The notes under the pieces are model-generated. The model worked only from the letters and a program-made list of their open reading frames with translations. It searched no databases and was not told the origin of the DNA. DNA of 64,000 nucleotides. It comes from Siphonodentalium dalli (lineage: Eukaryota; Mollusca; Scaphopoda; Gadilida; Siphonodentaliidae). Within the stretch, counting starts at the first letter, position 1; each line of letters begins with the position of its first letter. The stretch spans positions 25,050,991-25,114,990 of the forward strand of contig CP136061.1 in NCBI GenBank assembly GCA_032622095.1, written 5' to 3'. The position numbers and the translations under genes are program-made. Shown one piece after another: positions 9,801-24,800 of the stretch.

Positions 9801-12800
9801 TAATCAACAAGGTGATGGCAGTGTATTCCCACCTCACTACAAAACACCGCGAATCACCGTGAAACACGGTGGATTGCCGACAATCACTGCGAAACCATTA
9901 TATTCGCAACCTTCAAAGCATTGCATTTTCCACCATTTACTTTTTATTTGTTTTCATTTAAAAAAAATTGAAAAGGACAACATAGTAATGTAAAATTTAA
10001 ATTAGCTGTAGGGAACGCTTTATTATACTGTGGTCCGTTTGTGTGGTTCGCGCACATTTTTATCTTTTAAACTTTTTGACATGTTGACTTGAGAGGAAAA
10101 AAAACTATAATGTTTTCAGTTTCAACTTCTTGCTCAATTTAAAGGCACTTGTTGGTTTGAATGTCCAAATTATGATCGATTTTGATACATCGCGGATCAT
10201 GGATCAGCATATGCCGATAAGTACGCTAAAAATGATATACACGAACGGCCTCTTTCTTGTTTGGGTCCCGAACGTTCTTCGGCATACAGATAATTCCCAG
10301 TATTCTAGTCATTACATAGTACAAATAAAGAGCGTTTATTTCACTTATCACCGAAAACTGAGGACAGCTCGTAAATATCTCTGACATTATCAAATATATG
10401 TTTTGTTCAGAGCAGGTGCAACTAAATATATCGCGTATTTATCAATATATCATTGTAATAATAGTATCATTTTCAAACTTTAGTAAAACTAACACCGTTA
10501 TATCACCCACCAGGTTGGTACCATTCCAATTTTGGTTTAATGATCTTTATTGCATCCAATTTTCCCGGGATACATGTGCATGTACATAGATTTTCGGTAT
10601 CAATTAAAGTAATTCGTGTGCGTAAATATGCAACTATATACTTGTTGTATAAGCTTTGTTTTAACTTTTTATCTGTATGTATGCACATTTATATATCGCA
10701 TGCCTGTGTCTAATGTGGAAGTTGTGTGGTTTCGGATTACTCGTTCACCATCATTACGTCATTATGTATACACAAAGAGAGCACACGAGAAAACTACAGG
10801 ATGCTCGGGTATTCCGCTAACTGAATTTGACCGTTGTTATGTAATATTGCGCATTGCGGATCGCAACTGTGTTTTTTTAATTCCTATCTGATTTTCATGA
10901 TATAATAAAAGCTATATATCTGAAGGATTTAAATTCCGAATCGCGACGGACTGATTTCGTGGTATCCAAATGATATGTTGCAGGGTAAATCCGATGTTAA
11001 ATTTGTTAACATGTTTTTAACCAATAACGATATATATACCTCAACTAACCATATTGTAGACACGATAGTATGGCAAATGCAATTGTTGAGTCATGATAAA
11101 GGGCATTTTATTATTTAAATATTGGATATGTAATCATCGCGTTCGAGTCAGCAGAGGCTTATACACGCATAAATTTGTTTTAAAATATGAATTAACTATA
11201 TTTTACTCTGGATAGATCTCAGTATTCCCCAACATCAAACGTACGTTGCCCATTAATTTGTGTCTTCGCAATAAAGCATTCAATCATTTCATATGAACTG
11301 CCACATAACGGTACGTAGTCGGAATTAGGAAAGATAATACGGTAACTTAATATATATCACAATCCCGGAGGTTTAATTTATTCGGGATAAATAAATATAG
11401 CATATACACATACAGTATTTTTAAATGTGTTTTCATTCGTACTGAAGAGAAAGTTTATTTTTACCATTTATATGAATAGACTAACAGTGAACGCTCTTTA
11501 TTGTTCCAACGTGACTAATAGCAATGGTACTTATATGTGTATGGTAAATATAAAGAGCATGTGTCATACGAACTAGAGGAAACACCTGAGTCTGATTGCA
11601 TGCGACAGTACTGGCGTACATTTTATGTGTGGCCGCTAACACCGGAACAATAGCCATGCGGTGTGTGTACTGTGCGCCTTACTTCATTCTGAATGGCAAA
11701 GTAACACTACATGTAAATGTAGCTCATATGGTTATGATTGAAACTCGCACCCTATGCGCGGCGCTGCAACGGGGACAATTAATTTTGACACCTCTTACAG
11801 ACTTGGCTGAACTGTCAAAGTTATGTAAGAGCTAACTGACTCCCATTATACTACCATTGTCTGAAATAACACGGACACAGTCGCACGCTATATATAAACA
11901 TAACTATGTATATGTGAATCCTAGTGGTCACCGACATTTTGTTTTATTATTTTAGCTAGTATATACACATGTATTTACACTATACACCCGTTTCATCCAC
12001 TACATGTTATTATACACCCATAGCATGATAATCATTCAAATTCAAAAGTGGGTTGTAGGGGAGTAGTTCCGCCCCTTCCAAATCATCCAGGGTTAAATCC
12101 AAAACCCCAATAAATAAAAAAAACATTTACGCTAGCTGAATCAGTCTTCCCTCGGAACGTTTATGCATGCATTGATGTAGGGGCCGGAACAAATGAGAGA
12201 GCTAGGGAATGTTATCCATATTTGCGTTTCGCGCACATTTCGATCTTTTAAACATTTTGCTAAACAAGATAGCATCATTAAAAATAAATTAAAACAAATT
12301 TAATTGTTTAATGGACTTGGATCATTATATTATACATATATATATATATATATGTGTGTGCATGTGTGTAAATAATACGAAATTTGCGCTTAAAATGTGA
12401 AATTAGTGATCATGGGGCGGAAGAAATCAATCAATACAATAACAAATTGTTTATTTATTTTACCTATACATGTACATGTAGATAGTTAATCATTCTGGAA
12501 TTTTTGAAAATATCAACCATAATATAAATATAATGTACAACAACATACAATGCATGGCCCACTGATTGTATGCTTTAGAATAAACTACAGTAAAGGGTTT
12601 CGGCTATGCATGACGTGATACAATATAGCTGTTGGCGTTTTGAGGCGATTCTCTGTGATTCGCGGTGATTCCCAGTGATTACCAGTGATCACCGACAAGT
12701 CACCCGGACGTTTGTTTATTCAACTTAATCCGATCCACTCGAGTTCACCGTGGATCACCGTGGAAAAATCACCGTGAATGCCGGTGATTCACGGTGGGCT

Positions 12801-15800
12801 TAGTGTGGTTCCCACCGTGTTGAGTGTTTTCCTTATACCACACTATGAGTGTACTGTACGTCTGTTGTTCAACGCAGTGTGAGAAATCTTTTTGAAAACT
12901 GTACAAGAAAATCACAAATCCTAGCATCTAGACTGGCCTCAACTGAAGCTTGGGTCAGCTGCCCACTCTGCCCCCTCTTCCGGCACCCCTGCTGGGGTGA
13001 TCACATACTTAATTGTACATGCGCTAATGGCGCATATTTTGTCGCTTTCGGCGCACCGCGCTAATGGCGCACCGCGCCGAATGCACTAATGGCGCACAGC
13101 GCCGATTGCACTAATGGCGCATATTTTGTCGCTTTCGGCGCGGTGCGACGAAAGCGCCAAAAGCGCCGAAAGCGACAAAAAGTGCGCCGTAATGGCGCAT
13201 GTTTTGTCGCTTTCGGCGCGCGCCGAAACAACGCTAATGGCGCACATTTTGTCGCTTTCGACAAAAAGTGCGCCGAAAGCGCCATTAGCAAGTGGCCGTA
13301 ATAGGATTCCATATCTTAGTATTGGAATCCTATTAGGGCCACTTGCTAATGGCGCTTTCGGCGCTTTCGGCGCGATGCGCCGAAAGCGCCGAAAGCGACA
13401 AAAAGTGCGCCATTAGTAACGCGCCGAAAGCGCCGAAAGCGCCGAAAGCGACAAAATATGCGCCGCTACGGCGCACTATTTGTAGCTTTCGGCGCACTTT
13501 TTGTCGTTTTCGGCGCTTTCGGCGCGCGCGCCGAAAGCGACAAAATGTGAGATATTAGCGCATGTTTCGGCGCGCCGAAAGCGACAAAATGTGCGCCGTT
13601 ACGGCGCACATTTTGTCGCTTTCAACGCGTTACTAATGGCGCACTTTTTGTCGCTTTCGGCGCGCGCCGAAAGCGCCATTAGGCATACTATTAGGTCCAC
13701 TCCCTAATGGCGCGCGCCGGAAGCGACAAACAGTGCGCCATTAGGGTATGTTTCGGCGCGCGCCGAAAGCGACAAAAAGTGCGCCGATCGGCGCACATTT
13801 TGTCGCTTTCGGCGCTTTCGGCGCTTTCGGCGCTTTCGGCGCGTTCGGCGCTTTCGGCGCTTTCGGCGCATCGCGCCGAATGCGACAAAAAGTGCGCCGA
13901 AAGCGCCATTAGCAAGTGGCCCTAATAGGATTCCATAGTATAGTACACATCTCAATCGGATTATGCACAGCGTCAATAATAAAATGGTTGAGTTCAGTAA
14001 AATACTCCTCTCTCGACAAAAACCAACAGTCTTGACTTTTGAATAATTTCAGTTTGATATTGGGAGTTTATATTGTACTAGAAGGTGACCCAACTTCGTC
14101 CGGGTTACCTTGAATTGTCTATTTTGAAGGCCAAGGTCAAGTGGGGTCACGATTTGACCCGTCCAAAACACAGTGCCCGAACAAAAGTACCCGACAAAAG
14201 TACCCGTCGAAATCCATCCGGTTTTACCCGATTTGACCTTGAATTGACCATTTTGAAGGTCAGGTGGGGTCAAACACCAACACCCCAAAAATGGTGGAAA
14301 TCGGTCCAGCGGAGCAGGGAAATCGGCCCAGCGGATACCGAGATACCTTATGCATCAAATTTCGTCCGTAAAAATCCGCCAGTTTAACCCGATTTGATTT
14401 CCACTCAAGCATATAGACGCGCCTCATACACACACGCTCATTAATTATCAAGTTTCAACGTAAAGATAAATTACCATCGGTGCCCGAGATATCGCCAAGA
14501 CGTCTGAAACAGTCGAATGCATCGGCCAGTTAAGCGTAAGAAGGTGACCCGACTTCGTCCGGGCTTTGACCTTGAATTGACCATTTTGAAGGTTAAGGTC
14601 AGGTGGGGTCAAACACCAACACCCCAAAAATGGTGGAAATCGGCCCAGCGGATACCGGGAAATCGGCCCAGCGGATACCGAGATACCCTATGCATCAAAT
14701 TTCGTCCGTAAAAATCCACCAGTTTAACCCGATTTGATTTCCACTCAAGTATATAAACGCGCCTCATATACACACGCTCATTAATTATCAAGTTTCAACG
14801 TAATAATAAGCGTTAACGTGATCTAACGTTATGACATCTAACGACGTCATAGAAGTTACGCTTTGTTTTTATCCTGATGGAAGATAGTACCACTTCCTCT
14901 TGATAATTGAGGCAGATAACTAAAACGGATACATACGCATTATATATCGTTGGAAAGAGGAAACACGAAAGATTCTCACAAGATTATTATGACTGGCATT
15001 TTATTATTCGCGCTGTTTCGAATCGATTTGTAAGCACCGAACTCAAATGAAAGTCCCGTAACACAGCGTAAAAAGAGATTTAACCTCGGCACGTGAAAAG
15101 TTGACCTCGGATCTGAAAATCAATAGGCCCATGTTCGTTCCCGGGTCGAATTACGTGTCCGTACCAAGTTTGGTCGAAATCGGTCCAGCCGTGTTCGAGT
15201 CCATCGCGAACACACACACACACAAACACACAGATCTTCCAAAATATATAATAGATAATAATTTGTACAAAAGGCACGGCTTTTTAGGTTTTAGGTTTAG
15301 GTTTTAAGGCTGACGTGGTGTCCGCATGGTGAGCTCGTAGTCTCTTTGCATTGTGAATCTCTGATTTCTCACATGCCCTGATGTATGATTGACCTAATTT
15401 TTACACGAAATTGCTAGCTTTTGGACCCACTCTTTGGATGAACCCTAGTGCGAGTCTGGGGTGAAATTAATCATAATCATACCACGATATAAGGTCTAAG
15501 TGAATCTTATTTGATGGGTATACGCAACTGTGAAGTTATTTTAATAAGATTAAAAAAGGCACAGACATATCATAGCTTATGCAAGTGGTTTAGCTGTGGT
15601 TCGTTAATTACGCAAGCGTATGGTCATATTAATTATATATACATGTTGTTGATAGCGCTACATGTATATAATTGTTCCTCGTCAGCAAGTTTTAAAAGAT
15701 GGTCTATCTCTTTGTAACATGTGTTATATAGTTACCGGGGTATAAAGATGGCCTATCTCTTTGTAAACATGTGTTATATAGTTACCCGGGTATAAAGATG

Positions 15801-18800
15801 GTCTATCTCCTTGTAGACATGTGTTATATAGTTACCTGGGAATAAAGATGGCCTATCTCTTTGTAAACATGTGTTATATAGTTACCGGAGTATAACGATG
15901 GCATATCTCTTTGTAAACATGTGTTATATAGTTACCGGGGTATAAAGATGGCCTATCTCTTTGTAAACATGTGTTATATAGTTACCGGGGTATACGGATG
16001 GCCTATCTCTTTGTAAACATGTTATATAGTTACCGGGGTATAAATATGGCCTATCTCTTTGTAAACATGTGTTATATAGTTACCGGGGTATAAAGATGGC
16101 ATATCTCTTTGTAAACATGTGTTATATAGTTACCGGGGTATAAAGATGGCCTATCTCTTTGTAAACATGTGTTATATAGTTATCAGGGTATAAAGATGGT
16201 ATATATCTTTGCAAACATGTGTTATATAGTTACCGGGGTATAAAGATGGTCTATCTCTTTGTAAACATGTGTTATGTAGTTACCGGGGTATAAAGCTGGC
16301 CTATCTCTTTGTAAACATGTGTTATATAGTTATCAGGGTATAAAGATGGCCTATCTCTTTGTAAACATGTGTTATATAGTTACCAGGGTATAAAGATGGT
16401 CTATCTCTTTGTAAACGTGTGTTATATAGTTACCGGGGTATAAAGATGGTCTATCTCTGTGTAAACATGTGTTATATAGTTACCAGGGTATAAAGATGGT
16501 CTATCTCTTTGTAAACATGTGTTATATAGTTACCGGGATATAAATCTTGCCTATTTCTTTGTAAACATGTGTTATATAGTTACCAGGGTATAAAGATGAC
16601 CTACCTCTTTGTAAACATGTGTTATATAGTTACCGGGGTATTAAGATGGCCTATCTCTTTGTAAACATGTGTTATATAGTTACCGGCCATACCGGGGTAT
16701 AAAATATTAGATATGAATCGATTAATATTCATTTTTATTTTTATTTAGGAGAAAGAGGAAAGACAAAAATTCACACACACAATTCATTCTCTCATTCCGG
16801 CGCACATTTTGTCGCTTTCGGCGCGTCACTAATGGCGCACTTTTTGTCGCTTTCGGCGCGCGCCGAAAGCGCCATTAGGCATACTATTAGGTCCATTCCC
16901 TAATGGCGCGCGCCGGAAGCGACAAAAAGTGCGCCATTAGGGTATGTTTCGGCGCGCGCCGAAAGCGACAAAAAGTGCGCCGATTGGCGCACATTTAGTC
17001 GCTTTCGGCGCTTTCGGCGCTTTCGGCGCTTTCGGCGCTTTCGGCGCTTTCGGCGCTTTCGGCGCATCGCGCCGAATGCGACAAAAAGTGCGCCGAAAGC
17101 GCCATTAGCAAGTGGCCCTAATAGGATTCCATAGTATAGTACACATCTCAATCGGATTATGCACAGCGTCAATAATATAATGGTTGAGTTCAGTAAAATA
17201 CTCCTCTCTCGACAAAACCCAACAGTCTTGACTTTTGAATAATTTCAGTTTGATATTGGGAGTTTATATTGTACTAGAAGGTGACCCAACTTCGTCCGGG
17301 TTACCTTGAATTGTCTATTTTGAAGGCCAAGGTCAAGTGGGGTCACGATTTGACCCGTCCAAAACACAGTGCCCGAACAAAAGTACCCGACAAAAGTACC
17401 CGTCGAAATCCATCCGGTTTTACCCGATTTGACCTTGAATTGACCATTTTGAAGGTCAGGTGGGGTCAAACACCAACACCCCAAAAATGGTGGAAATCGG
17501 TCCAGCGGAGCAGGGAAATCGGCCCAGCGGATACCGAGATACCCTATGCATCAAATTTCGTCCGTAAAAATCCGTCAGTTTAACCCGATTTGATTTCCAC
17601 TCAAGCATATAGACGCGCCTCATACACACACGCTCATTAATTATCAAGTTTCAACGTAAAGATAAATTACCATCGGTGCCCGAGATATCGCCAAGACGTC
17701 TGAAACAGTCAAATGCATCGGCCAGTTAAGCGTAAGAAGGTGACCCGACTTCGTCCGGGCTTTGACCTTGAATTGACCATTTTGAAGGTCAAGGTCAGGT
17801 GGGGTCAAACACCAACACCCCAAAAATGGTGGAAATCGGCCCAGCGGATACCGGGAAATCGGCCCAGCGGATACCGAGATACCCTATGCATCAAATTTCG
17901 TCCGTAAAAATCCACCAGTTTAACCCGATTTGATTTCCACTCAAGTATATAAACGCGCCTCATATACACACGCTCATTAATTATCAAGTTTCAACGTAAT
18001 AATAAGCGTTAACGTGATCTAACGTTATGACATCTAACGACGTCATACAAGTTACGCTTTGTTTTTATCCTGATGGAAGATAGTACCACTTCCTCTTGAT
18101 AATTGAGGCAGATAACTAAAACGGATACATACGCATTATATATCGTTGGAAAGAGGAAACACGAAAGATTCTCACAAGATTATTATGACTGGCATTTTAT
18201 TATTCGCGCTGTTTCGAATCGATTTGTAAGCACCGAACTCAAATGAAAGTCCCGTAACACAGCGTAAAAAGAGATTTAACCTCGGCACGTGAAAAGTTGA
18301 CCTCGGATCTGAAAATCAATAGGCCCATGTTCGTTCCCGGGTCGAATTACGTGTCCGTACCAAGTTTGGTCGAAATCGGTCCAGCCGTGTTCGAGTCCAT
18401 CGCGAACACACACACGCACAAACACACAGATCTTCCAAAATATATAATAGATAATAATTTGTACAAAAGGCACGGCTTTTTAGGTTTTAGGTTTAGGTTT
18501 TAAGGCTGACGTGGTGTCCGCGTGGTGAGCTCGTAGTCTCTTTGCATTGTGAATCTCTGATTTCTCACATGCCCTGATGTATGATTGACCTAATTTTTAC
18601 ACGAAATTGCTAGCTTTTGGACCCACTCTTTGGATGAACCCTAGTGCGAGTCTGGGGTGAAATTAATCATAATCATACCACGATATAAGGCCTAAGTGAA
18701 TCTTATTTGATGGGTATACGCAACTGTGAAGTTATTTTAATAAGATTAAAAAAGGCACAGACATATCATAGCTTATGCATGTGGTTTAGCTGTGGTTCGT

Positions 18801-21800
18801 TAATTACGCAAGCGTATGGTCATATTAATTATATATACATGTTGTTGATAGCGCTACATGTATATAATTGTTCCTCGTCAGCAAGTTTTAAAAGATGGTC
18901 TATCTCTTTGTAACATGTGTTATATAGTTACCGGGGTATAAAGATGGCCTATCTCTTTGTAAACATGTGTTATATAGTTACCCGGGTATAAAGATGGTCT
19001 ATCTCCTTGTAAACATGTGTTATATAGTTACCTGGGTATAAAGATGGCCTATCTCTTTGTAAACATGTGTTATATAGTTACCGGAGTATAACGATGGCAT
19101 ATCTCTTTGTAAACATGTGTTATATAGTTACCGGGGTATAAAGATGGCCTATCTCTTTGTAAACATGTGTTATATAGTTACCGGGGTATAAGGATGGCCT
19201 ATCTCTTTGTAAACATGTTATATAGTTACCGGGGTATAAATATGGCCTATCTCTTTGTAAACATGTGTTATATAGTTACCGGGGTATAAAGATGGCATAT
19301 CTCTTTGTAAACATGTGTTATATAGTTACCGGGGTATAAAGATGGCCTATATCTTTGTAAACATGTGTTATATAGTTATCAGGGTATAAAGATGGTATAT
19401 ATCTTTGCAAACATGTGTTATATAGTTACCGGGGTATAAAGATGGTCTATCTCTTTGTAAACATGTATTATGTAGTTACCGGGGTATAAAGCTGGCCTAT
19501 CTCTTTGTAAACATGTGTTATATAGTTATCAGGGTATAAAGATGGCCTATCTCTTTGTAAACATGTGTTATATAGTTACCAGGGTATAAAGATGGTCTAT
19601 CTCTTTGTAAACGTGTGTTATATAGTTACCGGGGTATAAAGATGGTCTATCTCTGTGTAAACATGTGTTATATAGTTACCAGGGTATAAAGATGGTCTAT
19701 CTCTTTGTAAACATGTGTTATATAGTTACCGGGATATAAATCTTGCCTATTTCTTTGTAAACATGTGTTATATAGTTACCAGGGTATAAAGATGACCTAC
19801 CTCTTTGTAAACATGTGTTATATAGTTACCGGGGTATTAAGATGGCCTATCTCTTTGTAAACATGTGTTATATAGTTACCGGCCATACCGGGGTATAACA
19901 TATTAGATATGAATCGATTAATATTCATTTTTATTTTTATTTAGGAGAAAGAGGAAAGACAAAAATTCACACACACAATTCATTCTCTCATTCCAAGGCA
20001 GACTCTTCCATGCCCGGACTACTTTCTTACATGTGACATATAATTCTAAAATATTTAAAGGCACACTGCGTGTTCGGATATTCCTTATATTTCGAATATT
20101 TTCTGGTCTAAAAACGTGTGGTTTTTAGCTAAAGAACAATAGTGGTTACTGTTTACAGCAACCAGAATTTTTATTGTGTAATTTTGTCACAAATAAACGT
20201 TAATTAGACTCATTATCGATTATAACTAATACTAACTATGTAATAAAACAATAAAAGCAATACATTCAGGAACACCATAATTATCTCTATCGTTATTTGG
20301 TATCGCCTGAATGTTCTGTTCTAAAAATAGAACAATAAACGGTCCCACTTAATCATCTCATTTTATAATAAACTTTTTGGAAGAAAATCAATAATAATTG
20401 ATAGATTTCGTTTCCGGACATGGGTCTTCAATTAATTTTTATTATGAACCCCAAGCCATGCTCTATTTATTAAATCTGAACTACTCCTTATACACGTACC
20501 TGAGAAATCTCCTAATATGGTCTTCAGTAATTCGTGGGTTTGAGCTGAATCTACTATAGCCAATTTGCCACCCTCTTGTGCACACGCATTCGCAGCTTGA
20601 CTGAAGTCCAGAGGCCCCGCCTCGAATGTTATACACTTTCCGTTGAGTTCATACTGATTGCTTAAACACTGTTTAGCTGGAATAACAGAAACGATTCAAT
20701 GGTTGTGATAACTCTAAGGGTACGTTCATACACTGTCAAATTTTCACGGTATGGCTTGCATGCATTTCGTCGTAGAAAACGATATGATGCCAGAACATGA
20801 ACGGAAACATGCATGAATGTTAGATCATGCAGGATCAATAGCAAGCCATTCTACATAACGGTACGTTCATACGCTGGCAAGTTTGCACGTCATAGATAAC
20901 CTCATGGTGTCAGCATATGAACGGAAACATGCATATAAAATGAATCTGCTCCACAGCTAACTAAATGAGAAGAAAAATCTCTGTAGTTCCACCTGTAGCG
21001 GTGCTACCGGAATTTTCCTGTGAATAACATGCAATTATCTGGCAAGAATAAACCATTCAGGTATTTGAAGGCAAATGCTAGTTCAAGTAGATCTACAACA
21101 ATTTTACTTCTCAGGTCGTTCGCTTTGGTAAACTTAGGTAAAGCTGCATGTTATATGAAGTTTCCGTTTATATTATGACACCATGTGGTTTTCTATGACG
21201 AAATGCATGCAAAACATACCGTGTTTTGGTCGAGTCCAAAAAATGGGTCGAATTTCAGTTTTCGCTCTGCTTGTTTGGGAAAGTTTCGGAATATGTGTCC
21301 CATATTCATAAACGGCCACCTGGGCAAAAACAAGTGGGTAAAATTTTAGTTTTCGCTCTGATCAGTCGAGAAAATTTCGGAAAATGTGGCAATGTGTCCC
21401 ATATTCATCATATATGAACGTTTTGAGCCGAAAAAATAGTTTGGGTCGAGTCCGAAAAAGTGGGTCGGTCGGGAAAATATGGGGAACTGTGGCAAGTATA
21501 TGCATAAATGTTACTCATATACTCTATAGAGTTATTTGTTGTAAAATTCTATGCATTTTATTCCTGTTTGCATCTAACTGCCCATTTGCATGTGTGTATT
21601 TTGCATTAGGCCTAAATCCTATTTTAGCTGATCCTATCTGCGGTCATATTGGGTCGCGTGGTTATTGCAATTGTCAACACTGCGTGGTGTTTGTTTGGAA
21701 TTTGTTTCAGCCTAATTTAAACGCGGTATGTGCGTTTTCAGATGACGAGAGTTTAGATGGAACTGACTCGACGGAGAACGGAAATAACTTCTCTGCAACA

Positions 21801-24800
21801 GTCAGCCATTGTTCTTGACGGAGTGGTTCACGAAAGGGGTGCATGGAAGGTGAATTCACGGGCGGACAGTATCTACTTGATAGCGTCAATTGTGACAATG
21901 AAAACGTGCATTATTGTCAGCTAGATTGATTCTGAATTCAACCAATGGAATGATTGCATTGGATGTTACACTGGACTTCAGTTAACCCTTTACCCAACAA
22001 ACCGGCCAAAACCGGCCAAATAAAGCTTCAACAGCCTAAAATATCTTGGGTCTGTCTCAATAAAACCATACAAATATGGATATCATTGGAACCGGCTCAT
22101 TGACCACATTGTGATGGTTATAGTTATGCCCTGTGCCAATGCATTCTCTTATATATGCGAGTCGACCATAGGTCGCCTCGCATATATAAGAGAATGCATT
22201 GGCCTAAAAACAAATCTGTTTTTAACACTTTTTACGATTTTTTCTTACATTATTTAACAATTTTATAATTTTTAATGTGTTAAGCCAATGCATTCTCTTA
22301 TATATGCGAGGCGACCTATGGTCGACTCGCATATATAAGAGAATGCATTGGCACAGGGCCCTTCTGTTTGGTAAAGGGTTAAACAAACGGAAGAAGTGCA
22401 TCGAAGAGGACCACGTACAATAATATACAATTTTCAACCCAAACTGCCAGACATTGTTTAGTCCCATCGCTACGCCTTCTGACCTTCTGACCTTCTGACC
22501 TTCTGACCTTCTGACCATTGCCATCACAATATATACAATTATACATACTTAAATCTAACTTGTTTTATTTAAAAGTTTTATCAGTTAAAATTAGCCAGGA
22601 ATCATAACCCTCTGTTACACAGGATTCATACCATCTGCCAAAGGGTACTCGGGGATTCATACCCATCTGTTAACGGTACTCGGGGATTCGTACCCCTCTG
22701 TTAACGGGTACTGAGGATTCATAACCCTCTGTTAACGGGAACTCGGGATTCATACCCACCTGTTACGTGTATTCGGGATTCATACCCATCTGTTAACGGG
22801 AACTCGGGATTCAACCCATATATTACGGGTACTCGGGATTCATACCCATATGTTAACGGGTACTCGGGATTCATACCCATCTGTTAACGGGTACTCAGGA
22901 TTCATACCCATCTGTTAACGGGTACTCATGATGCATACCCCTCTGTTAACGGGTACTCGGGATTCATACACATCTGTTACGTGTACTCGGGATTGGACCA
23001 CTAGGACATATAGGATCAAGGTCAATTGCTAAGGTCAAGATCATTGGACAAATGTCATACTTTGGTCCATTTTGTATTAATTGTCTCATATATTGCTACC
23101 CCTAGTGCCCTAGTCATAAGAAAGAATCTCCATCATAACGCTAAAAAATTAGGATCCAATCACCACGTTCATTTTGATATATGACGCACTTGATATGGGA
23201 TGATCAATGTCAAAATGTCACAACATTTAATGTATACATAATCACATTTTAAGTACTAATTTTTATAATATTTGTGGCAATACATAGGTCAAGATACATT
23301 ACCGTCAAGATACCATCAGACCAAAATAAACACGATTTTGTTACTTTAGTAACTAAAGCTTGATACTTCACATATATGTACCTTAGTTATAGTGGAAACA
23401 TTTTGGATAGGGGTGCCCAAATGAGGGGTTATGTTTCTGAATATAATATGGTTTCCATGGCAACGGCATCAAATATTTGGAGAAATGTTGAAAAAGCCCA
23501 CTCTTGGCAACCCGATGAGCCTTGTGGATGAATAAACGAAGTGAACTGATAGTGCCATCAGTGGCCAATCAAACAAACTGTGCCACTAGGACATATAGGA
23601 TCAAGGTCAATTGAATATTAAAAACTCCATATATGGAAAGCTACTCCAGAACTTTGACATGTAGCTCTTAAACCGCGGAATGGGGGCTGGATGGATCCAA
23701 TATGGTAGCGAGTCAGTGATCTCGCTTTTATGCACACCAATTAGGGCACCTTCATCGCGTCCAATATGATACCACACACTTGATTTAAGATGGATACTGT
23801 CTACATTTGACAGCCATAATTTATATAATCACATTTTAAGTACTACATTTTTGGTTTAAGCAATATTTATTTCTTCTCAAAAATATAATTAAAGTGCTAC
23901 TTGTTTATGGCACATCGGCCTGCATAATTCATTTTTCCCCAATTTTGTCCAGAATTAATTTTAATAACTGGTCATATATGAGACTTTCATTCACTTCGCA
24001 ACAAAAAGGTGGACATGTATAGAATATAATCTAGATTCCATAGCAACTATTGGCAAAAATACAGTCCAAATTGTCATTTTAGTGAACTTTTTGCTGTATT
24101 ACTACAATCTCAATTTCATTTAGAAATATAGAATACTATCCACTGCGCTGTATAACTTAAGCATACTTTTCCATACAGAAATCTATGCTAAGTGGTGGAT
24201 AAAATTCTCCTCTTTCCATAGAACCCTTCCCAATGTTAACAAATTGGTCACTAATATTCACTTCATTCACATAAATCTGCTCGTTTAATGGTTAGAATCA
24301 AAGAAGAAGTTCGCGACAATGATTCATACTGCATTATTCTAAATATATTTCTGTAAGATTGCTCCGAAATGGTAATAGTATAAGGTCTCAAATTATTGAT
24401 TGATCAGCTAACAAGATCAATAGTAAACGAATATTATCACCAGCTGAATGAGACAAAGATTAATCATGAAAATATGATTAACAATATTCCATTACTTAAT
24501 AACCGTAGCTTAGATATAAAACTCTGAATTTTTTAGCCTTGCGAGTGATATTCATTACTTAAATTTGGAAAACGGAATTCACACGTAAGACACCATTGTT
24601 TCTAGTTGTTTGTGAAATATATACATATGTGATTGTAAAATATCTTGTCCCAAATGAACATTTTGTCAAATAATTCCACCCAACTATTTTATTACCTTTT
24701 TTTACAAGGTACCTCCAAAAATCCTAGATTGTAATAGCTTATGGTACAATATACAACATGACTGGGATGAATGATCTCCAATAAAAGTCTCCATGGTTCT

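Larger units (their letters stand above)
13602..16797. repeat. tandem duplication unit 1 (3,196 bp)
   Basis: Every landmark recurs exactly 3,196 bp downstream with only scattered substitutions, for example gatcg versus gattg in the palindrome cluster and agatc versus aaacc near 14020/17216. Each unit holds GC-rich palindromes, a tandem repeat with CTTCGTCCGGG, a CA-rich stretch and a 50-bp minisatellite. The left breakpoint lies inside the palindrome cluster. Confidence 0.95.
16798..19993. repeat. tandem duplication unit 2 (3,196 bp)
   Basis: Second copy of the preceding unit. The junction is ctcattcc joined to ggcgcacattttgtcgc at 16797/16798. At 19993 the same cattcc is followed instead by aaggcagactcttcc, which is the outside sequence. 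Very low divergence indicates a recent event. Confidence 0.95.

Noticed and set aside
13061-13976. Several Ala/Ser/Arg-rich frames on both strands
   Set aside because: They arise from the palindromic GCGCCGAAAGC modules; the same residues recur in both orientations.
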